From Phytopseudomonas daroniae (GTDB lineage: Bacteria; Pseudomonadota; Gammaproteobacteria; Pseudomonadales; Pseudomonadaceae): a DNA stretch of 64,000 nt. This document shows, piece after piece, positions 35,196 through 42,770 of this stretch. Below the pieces are notes generated by a model. The model was not told where the DNA came from and made no database searches. It saw nothing but the letters and a program-made list of their open reading frames with translations. The stretch lies in assembly GCF_004327285.1 (NCBI RefSeq), contig NZ_QJUI01000002.1, forward strand, positions 62,001-126,000, written 5' to 3'. Within the stretch, counting starts at the first letter, position 1, and every line of letters begins with the position of its first letter. The position numbers and the translations under genes were made by a program.

Positions 35196-35906
35196 TTGTC
35201 GAGCAAAGGTAAGAATCTGGAAGCGATCGATATTTCGATCGCCTGGGACGGATTCAAGGCATTCCTGCCCATTTCGGCCTTCGTCATTCTGTTCGGCCTG
35301 GCCTTCGGGCTTGCCGCCACGCAGTCGGGGCTGAGCATTGATACCAGCATTGCCATGAGCGCACTGGTGTTCGCGGGAGCGTCACAGTTCGCAGCGTTGG
35401 ATCTGTGGGGAACTCACATACCGCTGGTGCCCTTGGCGCTGACGGTATTTGCGATCAACGCCCGCCATCTGCTGATGGGCGCAACACTGTATCCCTGGCT
35501 GAGCAACCTGCCGCCAGCAAAGCGCTACGGCGTCATGCTCGTCGCATCCGACGCCAACTGGGCGATGTCGATGCAGGCGTTCGGCCGCGGGGAGCCAGGC
35601 CTGGGGCTTCTGCTCGGTGGCGGCCTGGCGCTGTGGTCAGCCTGGATCCTGGGAACCTGGCTGGGTATCTACTTCGGCAGCGCCATCGATGATCCGGTGA
35701 GTTTCGGCCTGGATATGGTCATGGGCTGCTTTCTGCTAGCCATGGTCGTAGGTGGGCAGAAGAACCTGCGGATCCTGGTCATCTGGGCAGTCGCCGCATC
35801 CGCCTCCCTGCTGGCCTACTGGTACATGCCCAGCAATAGCCACGTGGTCGTCGGCGCACTGGCGGGCGGCATGCTCGGTGCCTTGTGGATGGAGAAAAAA
35901 GCATGA
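35196..35906 (+). CDS. azlC: Branched-chain amino acid permease AzlC
   Basis: Large subunit of the AzlCD branched-chain amino acid exporter. TTG start at 35196 with AAAGGAG at good spacing gives 236 aa. About seven membrane helices carry family segments FVILFGLAFGLAATQSGLS, ALVFAGASQFAALDLW, INARHLLMGATLYPWL and LDMVMGCFLLAMVVG. It overlaps azlD by 4 bp. Together they export valine, leucine, isoleucine or azaleucine in characterised systems. No Lrp-type regulator is adjacent. Confidence 0.92.
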   Translation: MSSKGKNLEAIDISIAWDGFKAFLPISAFVILFGLAFGLAATQSGLSIDTSIAMSALVFAGASQFAALDLWGTHIPLVPLALTVFAINARHLLMGATLYPWLSNLPPAKRYGVMLVASDANWAMSMQAFGRGEPGLGLLLGGGLALWSAWILGTWLGIYFGSAIDDPVSFGLDMVMGCFLLAMVVGGQKNLRILVIWAVAASASLLAYWYMPSNSHVVVGALAGGMLGALWMEKKA

Positions 35907-36217
35907 TGATCGAATCGGCCGGCAGCGGAGCCATGATCGTTGTCGCCGTCATGGCGGTGGTAACACTTGCAACGCGCTGGGGCGGCATTTTCGTCATGTC
36001 GTTCGTACCAATAAACCTCAGAACCCAGCAGTTCATCAGTGCCATGTCCGGCTCCGTACTGGTGGCACTGCTAGCGCCTCTGGCCCTGGAAGGTGACAGC
36101 GGTGCACGACTGGCATTGTTGGCCACGGCGATCGTCATGCTGCTGGTCAAGAAACCGCTTCCGGCGATTGCGGCAGGGATACTTGTTGCCGCCCTCGTCA
36201 GGCAACTTGGGGCGTGA
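35903..36217 (+). CDS. azlD: AzlD domain protein, small subunit of AzlCD exporter
   Basis: Begins at the ATG overlapping the azlC stop (ATGA, 35903-35906), preceded by GGAGAAAAAA. The 104-aa protein has four hydrophobic segments, with TLATRWGGIFVMSFVPINLR and QFISAMSGSVLVALLAPLAL characteristic of AzlD. It forms the exporter with AzlC and has no separate function known. The operon appears to end here; the following 180 bp before the LysR gene contain no clear feature. Confidence 0.9.
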   Translation: MMIESAGSGAMIVVAVMAVVTLATRWGGIFVMSFVPINLRTQQFISAMSGSVLVALLAPLALEGDSGARLALLATAIVMLLVKKPLPAIAAGILVAALVRQLGA

Positions 36218-36399
36218 CTCGGTAGATTGGCGCATTAGCCAGCCCACGGATGCACCTCGTTATGGCGCGCCAAAGTTGCGTGCCCGAACATACATGTGCC
36301 GTCGGTATGAGCACCAAAGCGAAGGGAGGCCTGCAATAAGGGGAAGTTCATGGGCGGACATCTCGAAGCTACAGCTAGCAACCCATAGCTGAGGCCACA

Positions 36400-37320
36400 C
36401 TATGGAAGCGACATCACTTCTCGTTTCTCTTTCAGAAAGTCGAGCAATACACGTACTTTGGAGGGCATTTGCTCCCGTGAGGGCGAGTACAGGTAGAAGC
36501 CGTCCTGGCTGTAGGCCCAGTCGCGAAGAACCTGAACAAGGCTGCCATCAGCCAAATGCTGCTGAATGGCGATGTCGACGTGCTGGATCAGCCCAACTCC
36601 CTGGACTGCTGCTCGTGTCATGTTCTGGTCGTCGTTGGTTGTGAAGTTCCCGGCTACGGACTGGGTGAAGTACCGCCCCTTACTGCCAGGTTCGTTGAAA
36701 TTCCAGTTACGGAGCGCACCACTGCCTGAGTTTCGGTAGTTGATGCAGTTGTGTTGTATCAAGTCTTCGGGGGTCCCCGGTACTCCGTGCCGTTCGAAGT
36801 AGGCTGGCGAGCCAACGACCACCATGGATATCGCGGAACTGATCGGGACGGCAACGACGTGCTCCGCAAGGCTGTGCCCCAAGCGAATACCGACATCGCA
36901 GCCATCGGCGATGATGTTCGACAGGGTGTCGTCCATGATCAATTCGACCCTGACTTGCGGATAACGTCCGTAGAACTCCGCCAGGTGGGGTTCCAACAGC
37001 GCCTTCGCCGCCAGGCGCGATGTATTGACCCGAATCAGGCCGGCTGGCGCACCACCGGTCTCGGCCAGGTTGCGAACCGCATGCTCGATCTGGCTCAGCG
37101 TGGGCTGCAAGGTGTCGAGCAGTTGCTGCCCTGCCTCGGTCAGGGACATATCGCGGGTAGTGCGGTAAAGCAACCGTACGCCCAGCTGACGCTCAAGAGA
37201 CTTGAGGTTTTGCGACAGGGCAGCCCTAGACACGCCCATTTCCTCGGCCGCGCGCGTGAAGCTGCCGTGGCGAGCGATGTGAGCGAACCATGCGAGTGAG
37301 GGAAGCAGGGACGGATTCAT
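36400..37320 (-). CDS. LysR-family transcriptional regulator, probably controlling the divergent reductase genes
   Basis: 306 aa. Winged helix MNPSLLPSLAWFAHIARHGS with VSRAALSQNLKSLERQLGVRLL and RTTRDMSLTEAGQQLL, then an effector domain with LIRVNTSRLAAKALLEPHL. It is of the same DmlR/AaeR-type subgroup as the regulator at 17277. Its divergent neighbour (166 bp) is an aldo/keto reductase followed by two SDRs, a common arrangement in which the LysR protein controls the divergent oxidoreductase genes. This group looks lower in GC than its neighbours, by eye. Confidence 0.92.
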   Translation of the reverse strand: MNPSLLPSLAWFAHIARHGSFTRAAEEMGVSRAALSQNLKSLERQLGVRLLYRTTRDMSLTEAGQQLLDTLQPTLSQIEHAVRNLAETGGAPAGLIRVNTSRLAAKALLEPHLAEFYGRYPQVRVELIMDDTLSNIIADGCDVGIRLGHSLAEHVVAVPISSAISMVVVGSPAYFERHGVPGTPEDLIQHNCINYRNSGSGALRNWNFNEPGSKGRYFTQSVAGNFTTNDDQNMTRAAVQGVGLIQHVDIAIQQHLADGSLVQVLRDWAYSQDGFYLYSPSREQMPSKVRVLLDFLKEKREVMSLP

Positions 37321-37486
37321 GGGGGCATTGTAAACGCATGCTTATCAGTCATGTCGAAATTGCGGCCTTCTAGATGCTCAGTCCAAGGCGTACCTTCTTT
37401 CGTCAGAGAGGGCAGAAGCTCGAACACCAAGCTTCCCCCAATATTTGGCCATCCGCCGTCAGCGTGAGTTTCTTGGAGAACAGGCA

Positions 37487-38503
37487 ATGCGCATGCGCAA
37501 GCTCGGCAATAGCGGACTGTTCGTATCCGAACTGTGCTTTGGTGCGATGACATTCGGGGGCACCGACGGCCTATGGGGACAAGTCGGCAAGCTCGGACAG
37601 GATGAAGCCGATGCACTCGTTGGTGCAGCTCTAGATGCAGGCATCAATACCTTCGACACGGCGAATGTCTATGCCGATGGTCGCAGCGAAACCATGCTCG
37701 GTCAGGCCCTGCGCAACCTCGGTGTGCCGAGGGACGATGTCATCATTGCCACCAAGGCGGCCTCTGCTGTGGGTGAGGGGCCGAACATGCGTGGCACTTC
37801 CCGCCGCCACCTCCTGAGCCAGTGCCGTGTGAGCATGCGTCGGCTAGGCCTCGACCATATCGACCTTTACCAGATCCATGCATTCGATCCAGCAACGCCG
37901 ATCGAAGAAACATTGGAGGCGCTCGACACGCTTGTCCGCGTCGGCGATGTCCGCTACGTCGGCCTGTCGAACTGGGCCGCCTGGCAGGTCATGAAGGCGC
38001 TGGGGATAGGTAAAGCACGGAATCTCGCGCCGATCATTTCCTTGCAGGCCTACTACACACTGGTGGGCCGCGATATCGAGCGGGAGATCATCCCAATGCT
38101 GGGCTCCGAGCAGGTTGGTCTCATGGTCTGGAGCCCTCTGGCAGGCGGTTACCTGACAGGAAAATATTCCGCGGTGAGCGACGTCGTAGGTGGCAGGTTG
38201 GAGGAACTGGACTTTCCGCCAATCGACCGTCGCCGCGGCGAGCCGCTGATAGAGGCGCTGAGAGCCATTGCACACAGGCATGACGCCACTGTGGGTCAGA
38301 TCGCCATCGCGTGGCTTTTGCATCAGCCGGTGGTGACGACGGTCATCCTTGGCGCGAAGAGCGTCGAGCAACTTTCGCAGAACGTGCAGGCGACCAGCAT
38401 TCACCTGGACGACACCGATCTCTCCACGCTCGACTCGGTCAGCAAACTGCCAGTCGAGTACCCCGGCTGGCTTCTGGATCGTTCGAGCGAACGGTACTCC
38501 TGA
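37487..38503 (+). CDS. Aldo/keto reductase
   Basis: NADPH-dependent (beta/alpha)8 reductase of 338 aa from the ATG at 37487 (MRMRKLGNSGLFVSELC), with GGAG upstream. The catalytic tetrad is complete: Asp and Tyr in INTFDTANVYADGRSE, Lys in VIIATKAAS and His in HIDLYQIHAFDPATP. Cofactor loops include SPLAGGYLTGKYS and the C-terminal TTVILGAKSVEQLSQN. This AKR12/YajO-like type reduces a range of aldehydes and quinones. It is divergent from a LysR gene and followed by a MITE and two SDR genes. Confidence 0.92.
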   Translation: MRMRKLGNSGLFVSELCFGAMTFGGTDGLWGQVGKLGQDEADALVGAALDAGINTFDTANVYADGRSETMLGQALRNLGVPRDDVIIATKAASAVGEGPNMRGTSRRHLLSQCRVSMRRLGLDHIDLYQIHAFDPATPIEETLEALDTLVRVGDVRYVGLSNWAAWQVMKALGIGKARNLAPIISLQAYYTLVGRDIEREIIPMLGSEQVGLMVWSPLAGGYLTGKYSAVSDVVGGRLEELDFPPIDRRRGEPLIEALRAIAHRHDATVGQIAIAWLLHQPVVTTVILGAKSVEQLSQNVQATSIHLDDTDLSTLDSVSKLPVEYPGWLLDRSSERYS

Positions 38504-38550
38504 CCTGAGATCACCTGAATCGACAAGACCTGCGGTTCTTGCGAATCAAC

Positions 38551-38821
38551 CTAGGGTCTGTTGACGTTTCACGCACGGCCGCGCCGGAGCCCGTTTTGCC
38601 GCGAGGCAAGGCACGAGCCGCGAAGTTTGGCTGGCCAAATGAGCCGGCGAGAAACGCAGCATCGCGACAAAACGGGCCCGGCCCTGCGGGTTGCGCGGGA
38701 AATCTCGCCATGCGTTGTTGGAGGACTTGGCAAGGGAACAACCATTACCGGCGTCCTCCGCCTAGCCTGGCGAGATTTCTCGCAGCAACGCGGCTCGCGC
38801 TGAAACATCAACAGACCCTAG
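38551..38821. mobile_element. 271-bp MITE with CTAGGGTCTGTTGA terminal inverted repeats
   Basis: The element begins CTAGGGTCTGTTGACGTTT and ends with the inverted AAACATCAACAGACCCTAG. The 21-bp ends match at 20 of 21 positions (C versus T at position 15). The interior is GC-rich, non-coding and has short internal palindromes. CTAG at both ends fits a YTAR target such as IS5-family elements use, but it is itself palindromic, so the duplication is not independent proof. It has inserted between the aldo/keto reductase and the first SDR. Confidence 0.88.
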
Positions 38822-38996
38822 TAGCTGGACTCTTTTCAGCGGATTGAAGGAGCGCACTTCTCGAGCGTCTCCATTGGTGGCGTGTCGCCTCCGGATTGTG
38901 ACCGTGGTGCAAATGAACCAGCAGATAACGGTTCCATTGGCAGCCCAAAACATACATCGCAGCAAGCTAAAAACCGACCAGTGTAAGGAGAGCGTT

Positions 38997-39881
38997 ATGC
39001 AGCATGAGGATAGTTTTGGGATCACCAGGCGCCGCATCCTGATCGGCGCGGCCGCCAGCACCGCTGCGGTCGCTGCGTCGGCCATCGCCAGCACGGCCGG
39101 GGAGACACGCGATACCGGGCGTGGCGGGAGGGATGAAAACCTGGAGACGTTAGTTGGCAAGCGCGTACTGGTGACGGGGGCGTCGCGCGGCATCGGTGCC
39201 GGAATCGCATTGGCACTCGCGGATAAAGGCGCGGACGTGGCCATCACCTATTTGAACTCAGCCAATCAGGCGACCGAGGTTGTCCGGGCAATTGAAGCAA
39301 AAGGCCGACGCGGCTTCGCCATCCGGGCCGACAGTGCCGACCCGGACGCGGTAAAAAGCTCGGTCGAAGAAGCGGCCGGAAAACTGGGTGGCCTCGACAT
39401 TCTCGTCAACAACGTCGGAATCTCCCGTGACGGCGCGTTTGCGAGCATGAGCCTCGCCGATATCGATGCACTTCTGAACGTGAATACACGTGCGGCCGTT
39501 CTGGCCGCGCAGGCGGCCATCGCGCATCTCAAGCAAGGCGGTCGCATTATCACCATTGGTTCATGCGTTGCCGAGCGTGTCCCCTTCCCGGGCCTGACGG
39601 TGTACTCGATGACCAAGTCGGCGCTCCTGGCCTTCACACGGGGGCTCGCTCGCGAGCTCGGCCCTCAGGGCATCACAGTGAATCTGGTTCAACCAGGGCC
39701 GATCGACACAGACCAAAACCCCGCTGATGGTGACTGGGCCGATGTCAATCGCAGCCTGACTGCACTCGGCCGTTACGGTTCGCCGGCCGATATAGCTGCT
39801 GCCGTGACCTTCCTTGCAAGCCCTGCCGCCAGCTTCATGACTGGTTCCGTCGTCACGGTGGATGCAGGGTTCAACGCCTGA
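38997..39881 (+). CDS. Short-chain dehydrogenase with Tat-like leader (first of pair)
   Basis: 294 aa from the ATG at 38997, which has AAGGAG at proper spacing. The N-terminus MQHEDSFGITRRRILIGAA is a twin-arginine-type leader with Ala-rich h-region. The mature part is a classical SDR: VLVTGASRGIGAGIALAL, NNVGISRDG, the catalytic Ser in ITIGSCVAE, and YSMTKSALLAFTRGLA with Tyr and Lys, then a PGPIDTD loop. Cytoplasmic SDRs need no export signal, and the cofactor NAD(P) is not expected in the periplasm, so the leader is unusual. It shares this leader with the next gene. Confidence 0.88.
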   Translation: MQHEDSFGITRRRILIGAAASTAAVAASAIASTAGETRDTGRGGRDENLETLVGKRVLVTGASRGIGAGIALALADKGADVAITYLNSANQATEVVRAIEAKGRRGFAIRADSADPDAVKSSVEEAAGKLGGLDILVNNVGISRDGAFASMSLADIDALLNVNTRAAVLAAQAAIAHLKQGGRIITIGSCVAERVPFPGLTVYSMTKSALLAFTRGLARELGPQGITVNLVQPGPIDTDQNPADGDWADVNRSLTALGRYGSPADIAAAVTFLASPAASFMTGSVVTVDAGFNA

Positions 39882-40006
39882 CGGGTAGCCCCTCCCCTGC
39901 GACAAAGAAAGCGCCACACTCAGCGCCAAGGGTGTCCTTGGCTCAGTCACTTCGATGACGGCAGCGGGCCGTAGCTGGAACGTTGGCCAATGTGTATGGA
40001 GACGTC

Positions 40007-40885
40007 ATGCGGCATGTGGACAAAATCGGCCTTTCCAGGCGCCATATCCTGATCGCTGCGGCCATTGGCGTGGCTACAATCGCGGCACCTGCTATCACCA
40101 GGGCCGCACCGAAAGCACGGGTATTCATAACGGGCTCTTCAAGTGGCCTCGGCTTGCTTGCCGGTCAGGCGCTGGCCGAACAGGGGCACCGCGTTGTCCT
40201 CCATGCGCGCAATGCGGTACGAGCCGAGCAGACGAAATCCGCGCTTGCGGCTTGTGAGGCGGTGGTCATCGGTGATGTCGCTACCTTGGCGGGCATGCGC
40301 TCCGTTGCGGAACAGGTGAACACGCTCGGCCGCTTCGATGCGGTCATCCACAACGTCGGCCTTGGAGATCGCTTGTCAAAGCGTCGAATCGAGACAAGCG
40401 ATGGACTGTCGCAGCTTTTCGCCATCAACGTCGTTACCCCTTATCTTCTGACAGCGCTGATCCATCGGCCGAACCGGCTTATCTATCTCACTTCCAGCAT
40501 GCACAATCGAGGCGACCCCAGCCTAGAGGATCTCCAATGGGAAACGCGTCGCTGGAATGAAACGCAGGCCTATTGCGACAGCAAGTTGCACAACGTGCTT
40601 CTAGCGCTGGCTGTTGCTCGCCGCTGGCCGCAAGTATTGAGTAACGCGGTTGATCCCGGCTGGGTGCCCACCAGGGGCGGAGGTATCTTTGCACCGGGTG
40701 ACCTGGCAAAAGGGGCATCCACCCAGGCATGGCTGGCGGTAAGCAATGATGACGCCGCGCAGGTGACGGGCCGGAACTTTCATCATCAAAAGCTTCAGTC
40801 CATGCATCCCGCTGCCCAACGAGTGGAGGTGCAAGATCGCCTGATGCACTATCTGGCCGGCATCACGGGAACCACGATTGCCTAA
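40007..40885 (+). CDS. Short-chain dehydrogenase with Tat-like leader (second of pair)
   Basis: 292 aa from the ATG at 40007, which has GGAG five bases upstream. The leader MRHVDKIGLSRRHILIAAA aligns with that of the preceding SDR (M-x-H-x-D-x-x-G-x-x-RR-x-ILI-x-AA), which supports this start over the TTG at 39983. The SDR core has VFITGSSSGLGLLAGQAL, VIHNVGLGD, and the active-site YCDSKLHNVLLAL. It belongs to the retinol/protochlorophyllide dehydrogenase-like branch and is only distantly related to its neighbour outside the leader. Function unknown. A terminator follows at 41049-41080. Confidence 0.87.
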   Translation: MRHVDKIGLSRRHILIAAAIGVATIAAPAITRAAPKARVFITGSSSGLGLLAGQALAEQGHRVVLHARNAVRAEQTKSALAACEAVVIGDVATLAGMRSVAEQVNTLGRFDAVIHNVGLGDRLSKRRIETSDGLSQLFAINVVTPYLLTALIHRPNRLIYLTSSMHNRGDPSLEDLQWETRRWNETQAYCDSKLHNVLLALAVARRWPQVLSNAVDPGWVPTRGGGIFAPGDLAKGASTQAWLAVSNDDAAQVTGRNFHHQKLQSMHPAAQRVEVQDRLMHYLAGITGTTIA

Positions 40886-41048
40886 TCGCCGTCCATAGCT
40901 GCTTCATATCGGTTCTTGCCGATATATTGAAAACGCCAGCGCCGCCGCCTCGAATCATCCGGAACTGCAGCGCTTGCTCAAGGATGCCGCAAAGGTATGC
41001 CTCATGGTTCCGCATAGAACTCGACAGACATTTCACAGCATGCACAAA

Positions 41049-41080
41049 AAAGCCCCACGCAGAGATACTGGCGGGGCTTT
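41049..41080. terminator. Terminator between the SDR gene and tRNA-Thr
   Basis: AAAGCCCC (41049-41056) pairs with GGGGCTTT (41073-41080). On the minus strand the stem is followed by TTTTTT, a strong terminator for the tRNA transcript; on the plus strand only TTTCG follows, so it would be weaker for the SDR. Confidence 0.82.
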
Positions 41081-41150
41081 CGTTGCTGTCAACGTGCAGC
41101 CATGCCGATCGACGCTGTCATGGCAAATCACTGCAAGCCTTTGATTTTAA

Positions 41151-41226
41151 TGGTGCCGGAGACAGGAATCGAACCTGCGACCTTCGCGTTACGAGTGCGC
41201 TGCTCTACCGACTGAGCTACACCGGC
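41151..41226 (-). tRNA. tRNA-Thr (anticodon CGT)
   Basis: The minus strand reads GCCGGTGTAGCTCAGTCGGT and continues through the anticodon loop CTCGTAA to GGTTCGATTCC and the encoded CCA end. The acceptor stem GCCGGTG/CACCGGC pairs in full and the TPsiC loop is canonical. Anticodon CGT is at 41191-41193 (complement). The anticodon stem has a G27-A43 mismatch, as in E. coli tRNA-Thr(CGU), and an A31-C39 mismatch. Confidence 0.97.
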
Positions 41227-41298
41227 GGGACGCGCGCATTATTAGCAGGCAACACGTACCACTCAAGCGTTTTTTAGCCAGCCGCCCGGTAACCGCGG

Positions 41299-42138
41299 TT
41301 ATCCCACCAGTTCGATGCGGTCTTCATGGATGTGGATCAATCCCTGCTTGTATAGGCCGCCAATCGCTTTCTTGAAGTTGCCCTTGCTGACCCGGAACAT
41401 CGCGCTGATGCGTTCGGGCGAGCTCTTGTCGCTCAGCTCCAGCACGCCGCCGCTTTCGCGCAGGCGACTGAGAATCTGCTCGCTGAGGCCGTCTGCGGCT
41501 TGCTGACCGATTGGTTGCAGGCTGAGGCTGATCTTGCCATCGGCGCGCATGTCCTTGATGAAACCCGGCTGGCGGATGCCGCCACGCATGAAGCCGATCA
41601 CTTCGTTCTTGTGGATCAGCCCCCAGTGCTTGCCGTTGATGATCGCCTTGAAGCCCATATCGGTTGGCTCGACCACCAGCAGGTCGACTTCATCGCCGGT
41701 CTTGTAGGTGGCCGGCACTTTGTCCAGGTAGCGATCCAGCCGCGCGGTCGCGGTGATACGGCGGCTGCGCTTGTCGACGAACACGTGCACCACGCAGTAA
41801 TCGCCGATCTGCAGCGGGCGTTTCTCTTCGGAGTGCGGCAGCAGCAGATCCTTGGGCAGCCCCCAGTCCAGAAACAGGCCAACGCGATTGATGTCGACCA
41901 CTTTCAGGCTGGCGAACTCGCCGACTTGTACCTTGGGTTTCTCGGTGGTGGCGATCAACTTGTCTTCGCTGTCCAGGTAGACGAACACGTTGAGCCAGTC
42001 TTCCACCTCGCTCGGCGTCTCCTTGGGGATGTAGCGCTTGGGCAGCAGGATTTCGCCATCCGCCCCGCCATCCAGGTACAGACCGAAGTCGATGTGCTTG
42101 ACGACCTGCAAGGAATTCATACGTCCGATAACAGCCAT
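41299..42138 (-). CDS. cvfB: S1-like RNA-binding protein of the CvfB/YitL family
   Basis: 279 aa from the ATG at 42138 (MAVIGRMNSLQVVKH); five codons upstream another ATG (42153) is in frame. The protein has three S1-like OB domains, for example DFGLYLDGGADGEILLPKRYIP and RVGLFLDWGLPKDLLLPHSEEKRP, and a C-terminal winged helix with FRVSKGNFKKAIGGLYKQGLI. CvfB binds RNA and affects virulence gene expression in Staphylococcus. The role in Pseudomonas is undefined. It is divergent from the 63-aa gene at 42306. Confidence 0.9.
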   Translation of the reverse strand: MAVIGRMNSLQVVKHIDFGLYLDGGADGEILLPKRYIPKETPSEVEDWLNVFVYLDSEDKLIATTEKPKVQVGEFASLKVVDINRVGLFLDWGLPKDLLLPHSEEKRPLQIGDYCVVHVFVDKRSRRITATARLDRYLDKVPATYKTGDEVDLLVVEPTDMGFKAIINGKHWGLIHKNEVIGFMRGGIRQPGFIKDMRADGKISLSLQPIGQQAADGLSEQILSRLRESGGVLELSDKSSPERISAMFRVSKGNFKKAIGGLYKQGLIHIHEDRIELVG

Positions 42139-42305
42139 GGTGCCTACCCTCATTTTCAGGCCGGCAGTTTACCCGAGTCGCCTGCGGGATTCTCGGTAGT
42201 GCAAGCCTGGTTCAGAGCAATTTCTGCCCACTGGTCATTGAGTGAACAGCGATGCGCCTCAAGGTGGTAAGATAGGCGGCCATCTTGATTCTCCGAGTAG
42301 GTTAA

Positions 42306-42497
42306 ATGGCCGTCATGCGCGTCAAAGCATCCCAGAGCAAAGCTAAACCCGCCCCAGCTGTCGAAACCAGCGAATCGATCAACGCCCAGATAGCGGCGTT
42401 TCTCAAGTCCGGTGGCAAGATCCAGGAGATCGCCAAAGGCGTCAGTGGCCAGACCAACGGTCCAGCCAGCCGCCATATTACTATCGCCAAGAAGTAA
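42306..42497 (+). CDS. Small basic protein with SutA-like C-terminal motif, 63 aa
   Basis: Starts MAVMRVKASQSKAKPAPAVE and ends in a core FLKSGGKIQEIAKGVSGQTN. The segment FLxxGGKxQEI closely resembles the corresponding part of SutA (FLSRGGKVQEI), a small pseudomonad RNA polymerase-binding protein active in slow growth. The N-terminus here is short and Lys/Ala/Pro-rich instead of acidic. It could be a small regulator, but this is inference from one motif. Divergent from cvfB. About 270 bp follow without a clear feature before the sulfatase gene. Confidence 0.72.
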   Translation: MAVMRVKASQSKAKPAPAVETSESINAQIAAFLKSGGKIQEIAKGVSGQTNGPASRHITIAKK

Positions 42498-42770
42498 TAC
42501 CGGTCTGTATCGACCTGCAGCGCCTGCATGCCGGGCGCCAGGTCGGCAACCTTCCCCCCGCCCGCCCGGGCAATGATTTGAACGATATATTTCTCGACTT
42601 CGCCGCTTGTCGCTAGCGATGAGCACACGCATGTTTCAGAATGATGTCAGTCCGCTTTCAGCGCGGTCGGTTTTCCGGCTCAGCGCCGTACCTGCTTGCC
42701 ACGCAATACATCCGATATGACAGAGCTCGAGCGGGCATGTCGATCACTGGCAATTGCTTGAGGAATACAA

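Noticed and set aside
40906..41045. Plus-strand text DIENASAAASNHPELQRLLK with a following AAKVC, thought of as an OsmC/Ohr C-terminal remnant
   Set aside because: The resemblance is only a few residues and lacks the conserved CPYS motif; not enough to call a pseudogene.
42302..42628. 108-codon minus-strand frame opposite the SutA-like gene
   Set aside because: The plus-strand 63-aa protein has a recognisable motif; the minus product has no coherent domain pattern.
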